Positions 1-7,527 of a stretch of DNA of 28,338 nucleotides are shown piece after piece (position 1 is the stretch's first letter; each line of letters opens with the position of its first letter). The position numbers were made by a program, and so were the translations under genes. The notes under the pieces are model-generated. The model was not told where the DNA came from and did no database searches. It worked only from the letters and a program-made list of their open reading frames with translations. Source of the DNA: Nitratireductor sp. (GTDB lineage Bacteria; Pseudomonadota; Alphaproteobacteria; Rhizobiales; Rhizobiaceae); contig JAGRLQ010000029.1 in the NCBI GenBank assembly GCA_020441735.1, positions 6,050-34,387 of the forward strand, written 5' to 3'.

Positions 1-37
1 TGCCCGCTACGGCGAGGGCGATGTAGGTATTGCGCAT
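1..37 (-). CDS. 5' end of an unidentified minus-strand gene (partial)
   Basis: An ATG on the minus strand begins at base 37 and the frame stays open to the window edge, giving MRNTYIALAVAG. The sequence CGGAGG lies about 6 bases upstream of this ATG, a good ribosome binding site. The 12 visible residues look like the beginning of a signal peptide or first membrane helix (one Arg, then a hydrophobic run). The gene would be divergent from the XRE regulator, and the palindrome at 90-106 lies between the two starts. This is inferred from the start signal only; no function can be assigned. Confidence 0.45.
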   Translation of the reverse strand, partial: MRNTYIALAVAG

Positions 38-89
38 TGCTGCCTCCGTGTTGTTTGCCGGCAGGTTAGTCAGGCAGCGCGGCGCTTCA

Positions 90-106
90 ATTACCTTGCA
101 GGTAAT
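90..106. promoter_or_regulatory. Palindromic candidate operator between divergent genes
   Basis: ATTACCT-TGC-AGGTAAT is a perfect 7-bp inverted repeat around a 3-base centre. A looser second copy (ATTAC, six bases, AGGTAT) follows at about 114-130. It lies 57 bases upstream of the XRE regulator start and 53 bases from the divergent start. HTH_XRE proteins usually bind sites of this size and symmetry, so autoregulation and control of the neighbour are likely. The assignment is inference. Confidence 0.5.
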
Positions 107-162
107 GGTTTTCATTACGGCGCAAGGTATGATCCGCTCCGCAAGAGGAGAAGAAAGCCATC

Positions 163-939
163 ATGGAATTTGCAGGCCGTCTGAAAGAGTGGCGCGCGCA
201 TCGCCGCATGAGCCAGACCATGCTGGCAGGCGAAGCCGGCATTTCGGCGCGGCATCTGTCCTTTCTTGAAACGGGCAGGTCGCATCCGACGCGCGGCATG
301 GTGCTGCGGCTGGCAGATCATCTCGCGATGCCCCTTGCCGAACGCAACGCCTTGCTGGCTTCCGCCGGCTTCGCACCGCACAAGGGTAACCGGGAGCCAA
401 GGGAAATCGGCGATCTTGCCGACCCGGTCAAAAATGCACTTGATCTGATTCTTGAACGCCACATGCCGTTTCCTGCGGTGGTGATGAACGGCGCCTATGA
501 CTACGTGACGTCCAACGCCGCTTACCAGGCGATGGCCGGCGTGCTGGGTGTCACGCTCGGGCCGGATGTCAACCTGCTGAGGTTCCTGGCAAACCCTGCC
601 GTCATGCACGGCATGCTGATCGATGGGGAAGCGGTCGTTGCCGCCCTGCTGGCCCGCGCGCGCAGCGAAGCCTGGCTTCAGGGCCCGCAAAGCCGCCTCG
701 CGCAGATCCTGCAGGAAATAGAAAATCAGCCGGGCTTTTCTCTTGCCGCTACCGCTGCGCCGGAGAATCGCCCCGGTCCCGTCGTCGAAATCCGCTTTCG
801 CATTGCGGGTGCCGAAACCGGCTGGATCACAACGATATCGACCTTTGGATCGCCGGCGGATGCCTATGTCGAGGGTCTCTTCATCGAGCAGTTCTTTCCT
901 GCCGATGAGGAAACGGCAGCGATGTTCATCGGCAACTAG
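163..939 (+). CDS. XRE-family regulator with MmyB-like ligand-binding domain
   Basis: A 258-residue cytoplasmic transcription factor. Residues about 5-62 form a helix-turn-helix of the XRE type (LKEWRAHRRMSQTMLAGEAG, then ISARHLSFLETGRSHPTRGM). Residues about 95-255 match the MmyB-like domain (PAVVMNGAYDYVTSNAAY, a PAS-like fold thought to bind a small fatty-acid-like ligand in the family). GAGGAG stands about 12 bases before the ATG. The stop is only 12 bases before the convergent M48 protease stop. The family usually represses a divergently transcribed enzyme or transporter; here the divergent gene lies almost wholly outside the window, so the target is unknown. Confidence 0.88.
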   Translation: MEFAGRLKEWRAHRRMSQTMLAGEAGISARHLSFLETGRSHPTRGMVLRLADHLAMPLAERNALLASAGFAPHKGNREPREIGDLADPVKNALDLILERHMPFPAVVMNGAYDYVTSNAAYQAMAGVLGVTLGPDVNLLRFLANPAVMHGMLIDGEAVVAALLARARSEAWLQGPQSRLAQILQEIENQPGFSLAATAAPENRPGPVVEIRFRIAGAETGWITTISTFGSPADAYVEGLFIEQFFPADEETAAMFIGN

Positions 940-951
940 ACCGGTTACCCG

Positions 952-2121
952 TTACCACCATACGCCGCCGCGGGTGATGCGGATGCGCGGCTTGCCATCG
1001 GCAGGCGCAAGGCTTTCCTCGCTTGCCGGGTCGTCACTGCTCGCCTGCTTGTCGAGCCGGCTTACGGCATCGCTGTTCATCAGGCTGGCATAGTCTGCAT
1101 ATTTCGAGCCTTCGCTACGGCCCCATTTGCGCCGGATACGCGGCACGGGAGAGGCGCGCTTCGGCAATTGTTCGCGCATCTCCGGCGGGATGATGTCTTC
1201 CGAAGGCTTTTTGCCCTCGGCGATCTCGCCGATGGTTTCTGGCGATTCCTTCAGCGCCATCAGCCGCTCGATGCGGTCTTCAGTCTTGGGATGGGTTCTC
1301 AGCATGGACGGATTGGGAATGCGACCGCCGGGCAGCACCATGCCTTCCCAATGCGCCTTCTGGGCATGTTCCAGCTTGATCAACGCCGAGGCCAGCCCGT
1401 CGGGATCGCCGGTCAGCATCACCGCGCCGAGATCGGCATCGTATTCGCGGGTGCGCGACAGGGCCAGTTGCAACAGCCCGCCCACCGTCGGCGCGAACAT
1501 CAGCACCAGCACCACCAGCCAGGGCACGGTCGCACCGCCGCCGAACAGGATCGAGGGAATGTTGGCCAGCAGCGCGAAGGTTCCGAAGGTCGACATCATC
1601 GAGGTAAAGCGGCTCACCATGTCGGCAATCGCCATCACCTTGATGTCCTCGTTTTTGATATGGGTAACCTCATGCGCCATGATGCCGGCCAGCTCGCGCT
1701 TGGTCATGGCGCGGACCAGCTTGTCGGTCATTGCCACCGCTGCATTGTGCTTCCTGCCCACGGCAAAGGCATTCATCATGTTGGAGGGAACGACATAAAG
1801 ATCTGGCCGGGCTTCAAGCCCGGCACGTTCGACAAGCTGGTCCAGAATTGCGTGACCAGCGGGAAACTGCGATGGCGACACCTTCTGCGCCTTGTACATG
1901 CGCAGCACCATCTGCGGGCTGACGCGGCTCGCCATGAACAGGCTGATGCCGCCGAACACCGCCGCATACAGAATGCCATTGGCGCCGAAGAACACCCAGG
2001 CAACCGCTGCCAGCAGCAGAATGGAGCCACCGACCAGCAGCCAGGTGTGCAGCGCATTGAGCCATGCATGCTGGCGCTGGCGGAAGAAGCTCAGCTGTAC
2101 ATCGGCAGTGCCGTTTTCCAT
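952..2121 (-). CDS. M48-family (HtpX-like) membrane zinc metalloprotease
   Basis: A 389-residue inner-membrane protease. HEVTH at residues 150-154 is the HEXXH zinc site, and the downstream REYDADLGA motif carries the third ligand (Glu) typical of M48. Hydrophobic segments lie near residues 25-45, 50-65, 175-195 and 200-225. HtpX proteins degrade misfolded membrane proteins under envelope stress. This one is about 90 residues longer than E. coli HtpX, because of a charged, Pro-rich cytoplasmic tail after residue about 290. The start (MENGTADVQ) was chosen because the upstream part of the open frame is Arg/Ser-rich, unlike a protein N-terminus, and runs into the divergent gene. I leave the symbol blank because of the tail; htpX-type naming is common for such rhizobial proteins. 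Confidence 0.9.
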   Translation of the reverse strand: MENGTADVQLSFFRQRQHAWLNALHTWLLVGGSILLLAAVAWVFFGANGILYAAVFGGISLFMASRVSPQMVLRMYKAQKVSPSQFPAGHAILDQLVERAGLEARPDLYVVPSNMMNAFAVGRKHNAAVAMTDKLVRAMTKRELAGIMAHEVTHIKNEDIKVMAIADMVSRFTSMMSTFGTFALLANIPSILFGGGATVPWLVVLVLMFAPTVGGLLQLALSRTREYDADLGAVMLTGDPDGLASALIKLEHAQKAHWEGMVLPGGRIPNPSMLRTHPKTEDRIERLMALKESPETIGEIAEGKKPSEDIIPPEMREQLPKRASPVPRIRRKWGRSEGSKYADYASLMNSDAVSRLDKQASSDDPASEESLAPADGKPRIRITRGGVWW

Positions 2122-2374
2122 GATCTTTTCCCGTAACCGGACAATTCTTCTTCCCTTCAGATAGGTGGGATTGCCGCATACTGCAATGTGGCGGCTCCTT
2201 CGTAGGCCGATGGCGAATGCCCGCTTTTTGCGGTATCCTTGTCTTTGCCATATTCCCAAGAGTAATTTGGCAGTAACTGATTCCTGCCAGAATTGCAGAA
2301 ACTGACGGGAGGGGCGTCGCGACAGCAGACCCGCGACGCAGGAATTGCAGGCAACCGATCGCAGGATAGTTTCC

Positions 2375-3526
2375 GTGAAGACGACCGTTTTACTACGCCA
2401 TGTTCTGTGCCGGTTTCTCGCCGTAGTAATCGCCGCTGCACTGCTTGTGCCGGACCATGCGGCAGCGCAGACTGCTGCCAAGAAGGTGTTCGGTTCAATG
2501 GCCGGTGCGGCGGCGCTGAAGCCTGCCTCGCACGGCTTTTATTCACGCGGCTGTCTTGCCGGCGCTGTCGCCATGCCGTTCGACGGGCCGACCTGGCAGG
2601 TCATGCGCATTTCCCGCAACCGCCGCTGGGGCCATCCCGATCTCATCAGCACCATCGAGCAATTGTCGATCAAGGCCAATCGCGGTGGCTGGAACGGCCT
2701 GCTGGTGGGCGACATTTCCCAGCCGCGCGGCGGGCCGATGCTGACCGGCCATGCCTCGCACCAGATCGGCCTTGATGCCGATATCTGGCTGACGCCGATG
2801 CCCAATCGCCGCCTGACCTATCGCGAGCGCGAGGATACCAGCGCGATCTCCATCCTCAAGAAGGGCACCAACTATGTCGATGACCGGCGCTGGAACAAGT
2901 CCTACGAGAACCTGTTGCATCATGCGGCGAGCTTTCCCCAGGTCGAGCGCCTGCTGGTTCACCCCGGCATCAAGAAGAAGCTCTGCGAGACGGTAAAGGG
3001 CGATCGCTCCTGGCTGCAGAAGGTTAGGCCCTATTACGGTCACCACTATCATTTCCACCTGCGCATCGGTTGCCCGCGCGGTTCGACGGACTGCCGCAAG
3101 CAGAAGGCGACGACACCGGGAACCGGCTGCGACTCCTCACTGCAGTGGTGGTTCGATGTGGCACTGGCGCCGAAGAAAAAGACCAAGAAGAAATCAACGG
3201 CCAAGACGACCAAACCGAAAAAGCCCAAGGTGATTACCGTCGCCGATCTGCCGCAATCCTGCCAGGCGGTGGTGAAGGCGGGTGAAAAACCGGTGCAAAC
3301 CGCCGTCTATGATGCCAAATCGCTGTCGGGTTTTGTTGCGCCGCAGCTCGACCTGCCGGCGCGTTTCGACCCGATGGCAGCCCTTGCCAGCCGCCCGATC
3401 GAGGCTGGCGGCAAGGCACTCAAGGCGATTACTGCTGCCACCGTGCCGGTTCCAAGCAAGCCGCAGTCGGTCTACGAGCCGATTACCGGCCCGATCCCGG
3501 TCCCGACGCCAAGACCCAAGCGGTAA
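2375..3526 (+). CDS. mepA: Penicillin-insensitive murein endopeptidase (MepA type)
   Basis: A secreted LAS-type zinc peptidase that cleaves D-Ala-meso-DAP crosslinks in peptidoglycan. H126 and H129 with D134/D136 lie in GHASHQIGLDADIW, and HHYHFH lies at residues 223-228; these are the zinc-binding motifs of peptidase family M74. Starting at GTG 2375, the protein has a signal peptide (KTTVLLRHVLCR, a hydrophobic run, then AAA-Q) and AGGA about 9 bases upstream. A TTG at 2345 would add ten residues and is the alternative. After the catalytic domain comes a Lys/Thr-rich linker (residues about 265-290) and a Pro-rich tail of about 90 residues not needed for the fold, which may anchor it in the cell wall. 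It is divergent from the M48 protease. Confidence 0.92.
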   Translation: MKTTVLLRHVLCRFLAVVIAAALLVPDHAAAQTAAKKVFGSMAGAAALKPASHGFYSRGCLAGAVAMPFDGPTWQVMRISRNRRWGHPDLISTIEQLSIKANRGGWNGLLVGDISQPRGGPMLTGHASHQIGLDADIWLTPMPNRRLTYREREDTSAISILKKGTNYVDDRRWNKSYENLLHHAASFPQVERLLVHPGIKKKLCETVKGDRSWLQKVRPYYGHHYHFHLRIGCPRGSTDCRKQKATTPGTGCDSSLQWWFDVALAPKKKTKKKSTAKTTKPKKPKVITVADLPQSCQAVVKAGEKPVQTAVYDAKSLSGFVAPQLDLPARFDPMAALASRPIEAGGKALKAITAATVPVPSKPQSVYEPITGPIPVPTPRPKR

Positions 3527-3566
3527 GAACAGATTGTTTGACGGGTGAGGTTGCCGCGCCTGGCGG

Positions 3567-4133
3567 TCAGTCGATCTTCTCGTCGGGGTAGACGCCCCAC
3601 AGGCTGACCTGTTTGGCATAGCCCGTCCAGTCCTTGGCCTGGATCTGGCACCAGCCATTCTCGCAGGCCTCGACCTCGGCCAGCACACCGGCCTCCATTT
3701 TGGCGACGACCGGGGAATTGGCTTCCGGCTTGGCGTGCAGTTCCACCATGCCGCCCTCTTCCTTGAGCCAGGGCGAGATCAGCGCGGTGCGCTTGCCGGT
3801 CAGCAGGGTCTGCACGATCCAGCCTTCCGCGCCATCGGAATCGCGCACTTTGCGCCAGTTGTCATATTCCTGCAGGATTTCAAGTGGCAGGCCGCGTTTG
3901 GTGAACATCCAGTCGACGGAATACTCCCGGCCCGGCCCGACCCGCATGTTGACCCGGCTGGCTTTCAGCGAAACGAAACGCGGCAGTGGCAGACCGGATT
4001 TGCCACGATCGGCAGCGGCAGCTGCCGGCGAGGGGGAAATCGCGGTGCCCAAAGGACCGGGAAGCGGCGCGGCAAGCATGGCGGCAGCAAACAGGGAGGC
4101 GGCAGAGAAACGGAGGGAGTGCTTTTTCATCAT
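3567..4133 (-). CDS. Secreted protein with two bacterial SH3-like domains
   Basis: A 188-residue exported protein. The N-terminus (MMKKHSLRF, a hydrophobic stretch, then AAAAA-D) is a signal peptide cleaved near residue 42. Two SH3_4-type repeats follow: residues about 53-115 (ASRVNMRVGPGREYSVDWMF, ending EGWIVQTLL) and about 122-182 (ELHAKPEANSPVVAKM, ending DWTGYAKQVSLWGVYP). Bacterial SH3 domains of this kind bind peptidoglycan stem peptides or act as protein-binding modules in the periplasm. It is convergent with mepA (40-base gap), a murein endopeptidase, which fits an envelope role. A second ATG directly after the first makes the exact start uncertain by one residue. Confidence 0.85.
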   Translation of the reverse strand: MMKKHSLRFSAASLFAAAMLAAPLPGPLGTAISPSPAAAAADRGKSGLPLPRFVSLKASRVNMRVGPGREYSVDWMFTKRGLPLEILQEYDNWRKVRDSDGAEGWIVQTLLTGKRTALISPWLKEEGGMVELHAKPEANSPVVAKMEAGVLAEVEACENGWCQIQAKDWTGYAKQVSLWGVYPDEKID

Positions 4134-4178
4134 TTTGGCTCGATGGTCCTGTTCGTGGTGGCCGAACTCGGGCGGATC

Positions 4179-4208
4179 CCGGCAGCTTCAGGCCCGGCAG
4201 CTTCAGGC
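4179..4208. repeat. Two 15-bp tandem repeats in the SH3/dehydrogenase intergenic region
   Basis: CCGGCAGCTTCAGGC occurs twice back to back, in the 248-bp gap between the divergent SH3 protein and the 2-hydroxyacid dehydrogenase. No gene is supported here. The copies are identical, so the duplication is probably recent. Confidence 0.75.
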
Positions 4209-4381
4209 TTGACCGCTGGCCCATTGGCGGTACCAAATGTGTCTGGTAAACAGGCTTGCCGTCCGGGAGAAATCATGGTGACTGAATCTACACCGGACAG
4301 GGTTAAAGAGCCGTCAACAAAGCCGGAAAACCGGTTGAAATTCGCCGCAAAGCGGCACGGGTGGGAGTTCGCACGCAGTTC

Positions 4382-5377
4382 ATGACCGCAAGCAAGCCGA
4401 AAATCATCGTAACGCGCAAACTGCCCGATGCGGTCGAAACACGCATGGGCGAACTGTTCGATACCAAACTTAACGAAAGCGACGAGCCCTTCTCCCGCGC
4501 CCGGCTGATCGAGGCGGTAAAGGTTGCGGAATGCCTGGTGCCGACGGTAACCGACCGTATCGATCGCTCGGTGATCGGCCAGGCAGGCAGCCAGTTGAAG
4601 TTGATCGCCAATTTCGGCAACGGGGTCGACAACATCGATGTCGCCGCCGCCGCTGAAAAGGGCATCACCGTCACCAACACCCCCAACGTGCTGACGGAAG
4701 ATACCGCAGACATGACCATGGGGCTGATGATTGCCGTTGCGCGGCGTTTCGACGAGGGTGTCGATGCCATGCGCGAAGGCCGTTTCAAGGGCTGGTCGCC
4801 GACCTGGATGCTCGGCCGCCGCATCTGGGGCAAGCAACTCGGCATTGTCGGCATGGGCCGCATCGGGACGGCGGTTGCCCGCCGCGCCAGAGCCTTCGGC
4901 CTGTCGATCCACTATCACAACCGCAACCGGGTTTCCGAACAGGTCGAGCAGGAACTGAACGCGACCTATTGGGAATCCCTCGACCAGATGCTTTCCCGCG
5001 TCGATGTGGTGTCGGTCAACTGCCCCCATACCCCGGCGACCTTTCACCTTCTTTCGGCGCGCCGTATCGCGCTGATGCGGCCGGGTTCGATCATCGTCAA
5101 CACCGCGCGCGGCGAGATCATCGACCAGGACGCGCTGGTAAGGGCCCTGCAGGATGATCATATCGCAGGCGCCGGGCTCGACGTGCTGGAGCACGAGCCG
5201 GCGGTAAGCGAAGACCTGATGGCGCTATCACGTCAGGGCAAGGCGGTTATCCTGCCCCATATGGGCTCGGCGACCATCGAGGGCCGTCAGGAAATGGGCG
5301 AACGGGTCATCATCAACATTCGCACCTGGATGGACGGCCACCGACCACCGGACCGTATCCTCGCCAGCATGGTTTGA
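4382..5377 (+). CDS. D-isomer-specific 2-hydroxyacid dehydrogenase (glyoxylate/hydroxypyruvate reductase-like)
   Basis: A 331-residue cytosolic oxidoreductase that interconverts 2-oxoacids and D-2-hydroxyacids. The Rossmann motif GMGRIG is at residues 157-162. The strand-end segment HYHNRNRV carries Arg where NAD-specific enzymes have Asp, which suggests NADPH use. The catalytic Arg is R243 (NTARGEI) and the catalytic His is H293 (LPHMGSAT); the Glu lies in the LDVLEHEP segment. The sequence resembles GyaR/GRHPR-type enzymes. The ATG at 4382 fits the family N-terminus (ASKPKIIVTRKLP); a GTG at 4361 in the same frame lacks a ribosome site. It is followed 14 bases later by the dimethylargininase gene, probably as one operon. 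Physiological substrate not determinable. Confidence 0.9.
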   Translation: MTASKPKIIVTRKLPDAVETRMGELFDTKLNESDEPFSRARLIEAVKVAECLVPTVTDRIDRSVIGQAGSQLKLIANFGNGVDNIDVAAAAEKGITVTNTPNVLTEDTADMTMGLMIAVARRFDEGVDAMREGRFKGWSPTWMLGRRIWGKQLGIVGMGRIGTAVARRARAFGLSIHYHNRNRVSEQVEQELNATYWESLDQMLSRVDVVSVNCPHTPATFHLLSARRIALMRPGSIIVNTARGEIIDQDALVRALQDDHIAGAGLDVLEHEPAVSEDLMALSRQGKAVILPHMGSATIEGRQEMGERVIINIRTWMDGHRPPDRILASMV

Positions 5378-5391
5378 TCGGAGTTTCAAAC

Positions 5392-6180
5392 ATGAAAGAA
5401 GAACGCTCCTGGCGTTTCACCCATGCCGTCTCCCGCCTGCCGGGCAAGAGTATTGCCAACGGATTGCGCGCCGGTGGTGGCGCTGATCCCGACCCGGCGG
5501 CATTTCTGGCTGAGCATCAGGCCTATACCAAGGCGCTTCAAGAAACCGGCGCCAACATCACCGTGCTCGATGCGCTGGAGGAATTTCCCGATTCCGTTTT
5601 CGTCGAGGATGCAGCGCTTTGTGCCGGCGGCACGGCGATCATCCTGCGCCCCGGTGCTGAAAGCCGGTTTGGCGAGGCGGCGGAAATCACCCCGGCACTG
5701 GAAGGCATCTTCGGCTCGGTGAAGCGGCTTGAGCGCGGGCTTGTCGACGGCGGCGATATTCTGCTGACCGATGATGAGGCGCTGATCGGCCTGTCGGAGC
5801 GTACCGACCAGGAAGGCGTCGATGCCCTTTCCGAGATTTTGGAACCTCTCGGTTATCATGTCCGTATCGTCAACACGCCGCCGGGCGTGCTGCATTTCAA
5901 GTCCGATTGCGGCCTGCTTGACAGCCATACGATCTTTTCAACCGCAAGGCTCGCCAATTCCGGCTGCTTTGAGGGTTACCGGGTGATCGAGGCGGTGGAA
6001 GGCGAAGAAGCCGCCACCAACCTGATCCGCTTCAACAAGCCGGTCTTCATGCGCACCGGTTTTCCCAAGACCCTCGCTTTGCTCCAGCACGAAGGCTACA
6101 CGGTGATAACCCTTTCTGCCGATCAGGCTGCCCTGGTTGATGGTGGGCTTTCCTGCATGTCGCTGCGGTTCAGCCTTTAG
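5392..6180 (+). CDS. Dimethylargininase (DDAH)-like amidinohydrolase
   Basis: A 262-residue pentein-fold enzyme. The family hydrolyses asymmetric N-methylated arginines to citrulline plus methylamines. The visible family motifs are FPDSVFVEDAAL, LVDGGDIL, a candidate catalytic H168 (VLHFKSD) and nucleophile C255 (DGGLSCMSLRF). GGAG lies 8 bases before the ATG at 5392. The gene sits 14 bases behind the dehydrogenase and was probably cotranscribed with it. A hairpin begins 2 bases after the stop codon. Related penteins act on arginine, agmatine or other guanidino compounds, so the exact substrate is an inference. Overall length and motif order match DDAH better than arginine deiminase, which is about 400 residues. 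Confidence 0.88.
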   Translation: MKEERSWRFTHAVSRLPGKSIANGLRAGGGADPDPAAFLAEHQAYTKALQETGANITVLDALEEFPDSVFVEDAALCAGGTAIILRPGAESRFGEAAEITPALEGIFGSVKRLERGLVDGGDILLTDDEALIGLSERTDQEGVDALSEILEPLGYHVRIVNTPPGVLHFKSDCGLLDSHTIFSTARLANSGCFEGYRVIEAVEGEEAATNLIRFNKPVFMRTGFPKTLALLQHEGYTVITLSADQAALVDGGLSCMSLRFSL

Positions 6181-6181
6181 A

Positions 6182-6206
6182 CCGTTTCACCTTTAGGTGT
6201 AAACGG
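6182..6206. terminator. Hairpin between convergent DDAH and GNAT genes
   Basis: CCGTTTCACCT-TT-AGGTGTAAACGG forms an 11-bp stem with one bulged T. It begins 2 bases after the DDAH stop. Neither strand has a true T-tract after the stem, so it may be an RNA 3'-end stabiliser or an intergenic palindrome rather than an intrinsic terminator. Confidence 0.5.
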
Positions 6207-6275
6207 AAGGTTTAAGCAAGCTGTTGAATTCATTGCGTATTTCTATTTTGCCGATTCCGTCAAAATTGAAATTGC

Positions 6276-6749
6276 TCAAATCTGTTTGCGCATGGTGATC
6301 GAGGTGGGGCGGTCATAGCCCGCATGGGCCGTTTCGCCGGTCTTTGAAAAGCCGAGCGCCCCGAAAAACCGGTGATTGCTGGTCAGTTCGACCCGCGTTT
6401 GCAGTTCCAGTTCGCTGTAACCGAGTTGCCGGGCAAGCGCTTCCGCTTCGCCGATGAGTTGTTTGCCCAGTCCCCTGCCTCGCCATGTCTCCGACACGGC
6501 AAGCTTGCCCACATAGAGGCAATCCTCGCGCGGATCGCAGAAGATGCAAGCAACCGGCGCCTCACCGTCGAACAGCACCAGCGCATGTTCACGCGCAGCC
6601 TTCTGCTGCAGGTTCTCCACCGTCAGCCGCTTGGCCGAGGAGGGCGGGTCGATGACATCTTCCATGTAGGCGAAGGCATCGAGGATCAGGTCGAGCACGG
6701 CCTGCCAATGCGGATCCTCCGGCATCATGCGCCGCAACACGAGCGTCAT
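6276..6749 (-). CDS. GNAT-family N-acetyltransferase
   Basis: A 157-residue protein. The acetyl-CoA pyrophosphate-binding loop is in VSETWRGRGLGKQLIGEAEALARQLG (RGRGLG, GNAT motif A), followed by the motif B region NHRFFGALGFSKTG. The substrate is unknown. The ATG lies one base after the TGA of the upstream moeB-like gene (TGACATG), so the two are probably translationally coupled at the end of the dnaA-dnaN-recF string. A longer reading from upstream would overlap moeB and has an atypical Cys/Arg/Ser-rich composition, so the short start is preferred. Confidence 0.9.
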   Translation of the reverse strand: MTLVLRRMMPEDPHWQAVLDLILDAFAYMEDVIDPPSSAKRLTVENLQQKAAREHALVLFDGEAPVACIFCDPREDCLYVGKLAVSETWRGRGLGKQLIGEAEALARQLGYSELELQTRVELTSNHRFFGALGFSKTGETAHAGYDRPTSITMRKQI

Positions 6750-6750
6750 G

Positions 6751-7497
6751 TCAGCCGCGCCGCTGGTAGCGCACGGTCTCGAACCGCATCGCCTTGCCAT
6801 CGACCAGCAGCAACCGTCCGATGAGCGGTTCGCCGACCCCGGCAATCAGCTTGATTGCCTCCATTGCCTGCAGCGAGCCCATGACGCCCGTCAGTGCCCC
6901 CAGAATGCCGGCCTCGGCACAGGTCGGCAGCAGCCCGTCATCGGGTTGTTCGGGAAAGACGTCGCGATAGCGCGGATTGGGATTTCCCTCGCTGTCGGCA
7001 AGATGCGGCACCAGCACCGTCAACGTGCCGTCGAAGCGGCCGACAGCAGCCGTCACCAGCGGCTTTTCCAGCTTCTCGCAGATATCTGCCGCGAGATAGC
7101 GCGTGGCGAAATTGTCAGAACCGTCAACCACCAGATCGTAGCTTGCGATCAGGTCCTCGGCATTGTCCGCCGAAAGACGCGTATCATGACGAATGACAGC
7201 CACATGCGGGTTGATGCGTTGCAGGGAGTGCGCTGCCGATTGCGTCTTCGACATGCCCACCGCTGTGCTGTCATGGATCACCTGTCGTTGCAGGTTGGAA
7301 AGCGAGACCGTGTCATCGTCGACGACACCGAGGGTTCCGACACCGGCTGCCGCCAGATATTGCAGCACCGGCGAGCCGAGCCCACCGGCGCCGATGACGA
7401 GCACTTTCGCCGCCTTCAGCTTCTGCTGGCCTGCGCCGCCCACTTCCGCCAGCACGATGTGGCGGGCATAGCGTTCCAGTTCGCGTTCATCGAGCAT
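6751..7497 (-). CDS. moeB: HesA/MoeB/ThiF-family adenylyltransferase
   Basis: A 248-residue E1-like enzyme that adenylates the C-terminal Gly of a ubiquitin-like sulfur carrier (MoaD or ThiS). The nucleotide-binding loop is GAGGLGSPVLQYLAAAGVG, followed by DDDTVSLSNLQRQ and VDGSDNFATRY. The conserved Cys is C193 in LPTCAEAG, aligning with TCVEAG of E. coli MoeB. The two CxxC zinc pairs of E. coli MoeB are both absent: PCYRCLF is replaced by PRYRDVF, and the C-terminus ends MRFETVRYQRRG without cysteines. No rhodanese domain is attached, but a separate rhodanese-like gene lies upstream of dnaA. MoaD and ThiS genes are not in the window, so the pathway (molybdopterin or thiamine) is unresolved and the symbol is tentative. 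Confidence 0.88.
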   Translation of the reverse strand: MLDERELERYARHIVLAEVGGAGQQKLKAAKVLVIGAGGLGSPVLQYLAAAGVGTLGVVDDDTVSLSNLQRQVIHDSTAVGMSKTQSAAHSLQRINPHVAVIRHDTRLSADNAEDLIASYDLVVDGSDNFATRYLAADICEKLEKPLVTAAVGRFDGTLTVLVPHLADSEGNPNPRYRDVFPEQPDDGLLPTCAEAGILGALTGVMGSLQAMEAIKLIAGVGEPLIGRLLLVDGKAMRFETVRYQRRG

Positions 7498-7527
7498 GGG
7501 TGTGATTCCGGCAGATCGGTTGGCGTT

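Noticed and set aside
4134..4381. Possible small gene in the gap between the SH3 protein and the dehydrogenase
   Set aside because: The only open frames are short and carry the 15-bp tandem duplication as KLPGLKLPG. There is no ribosome site or family resemblance.
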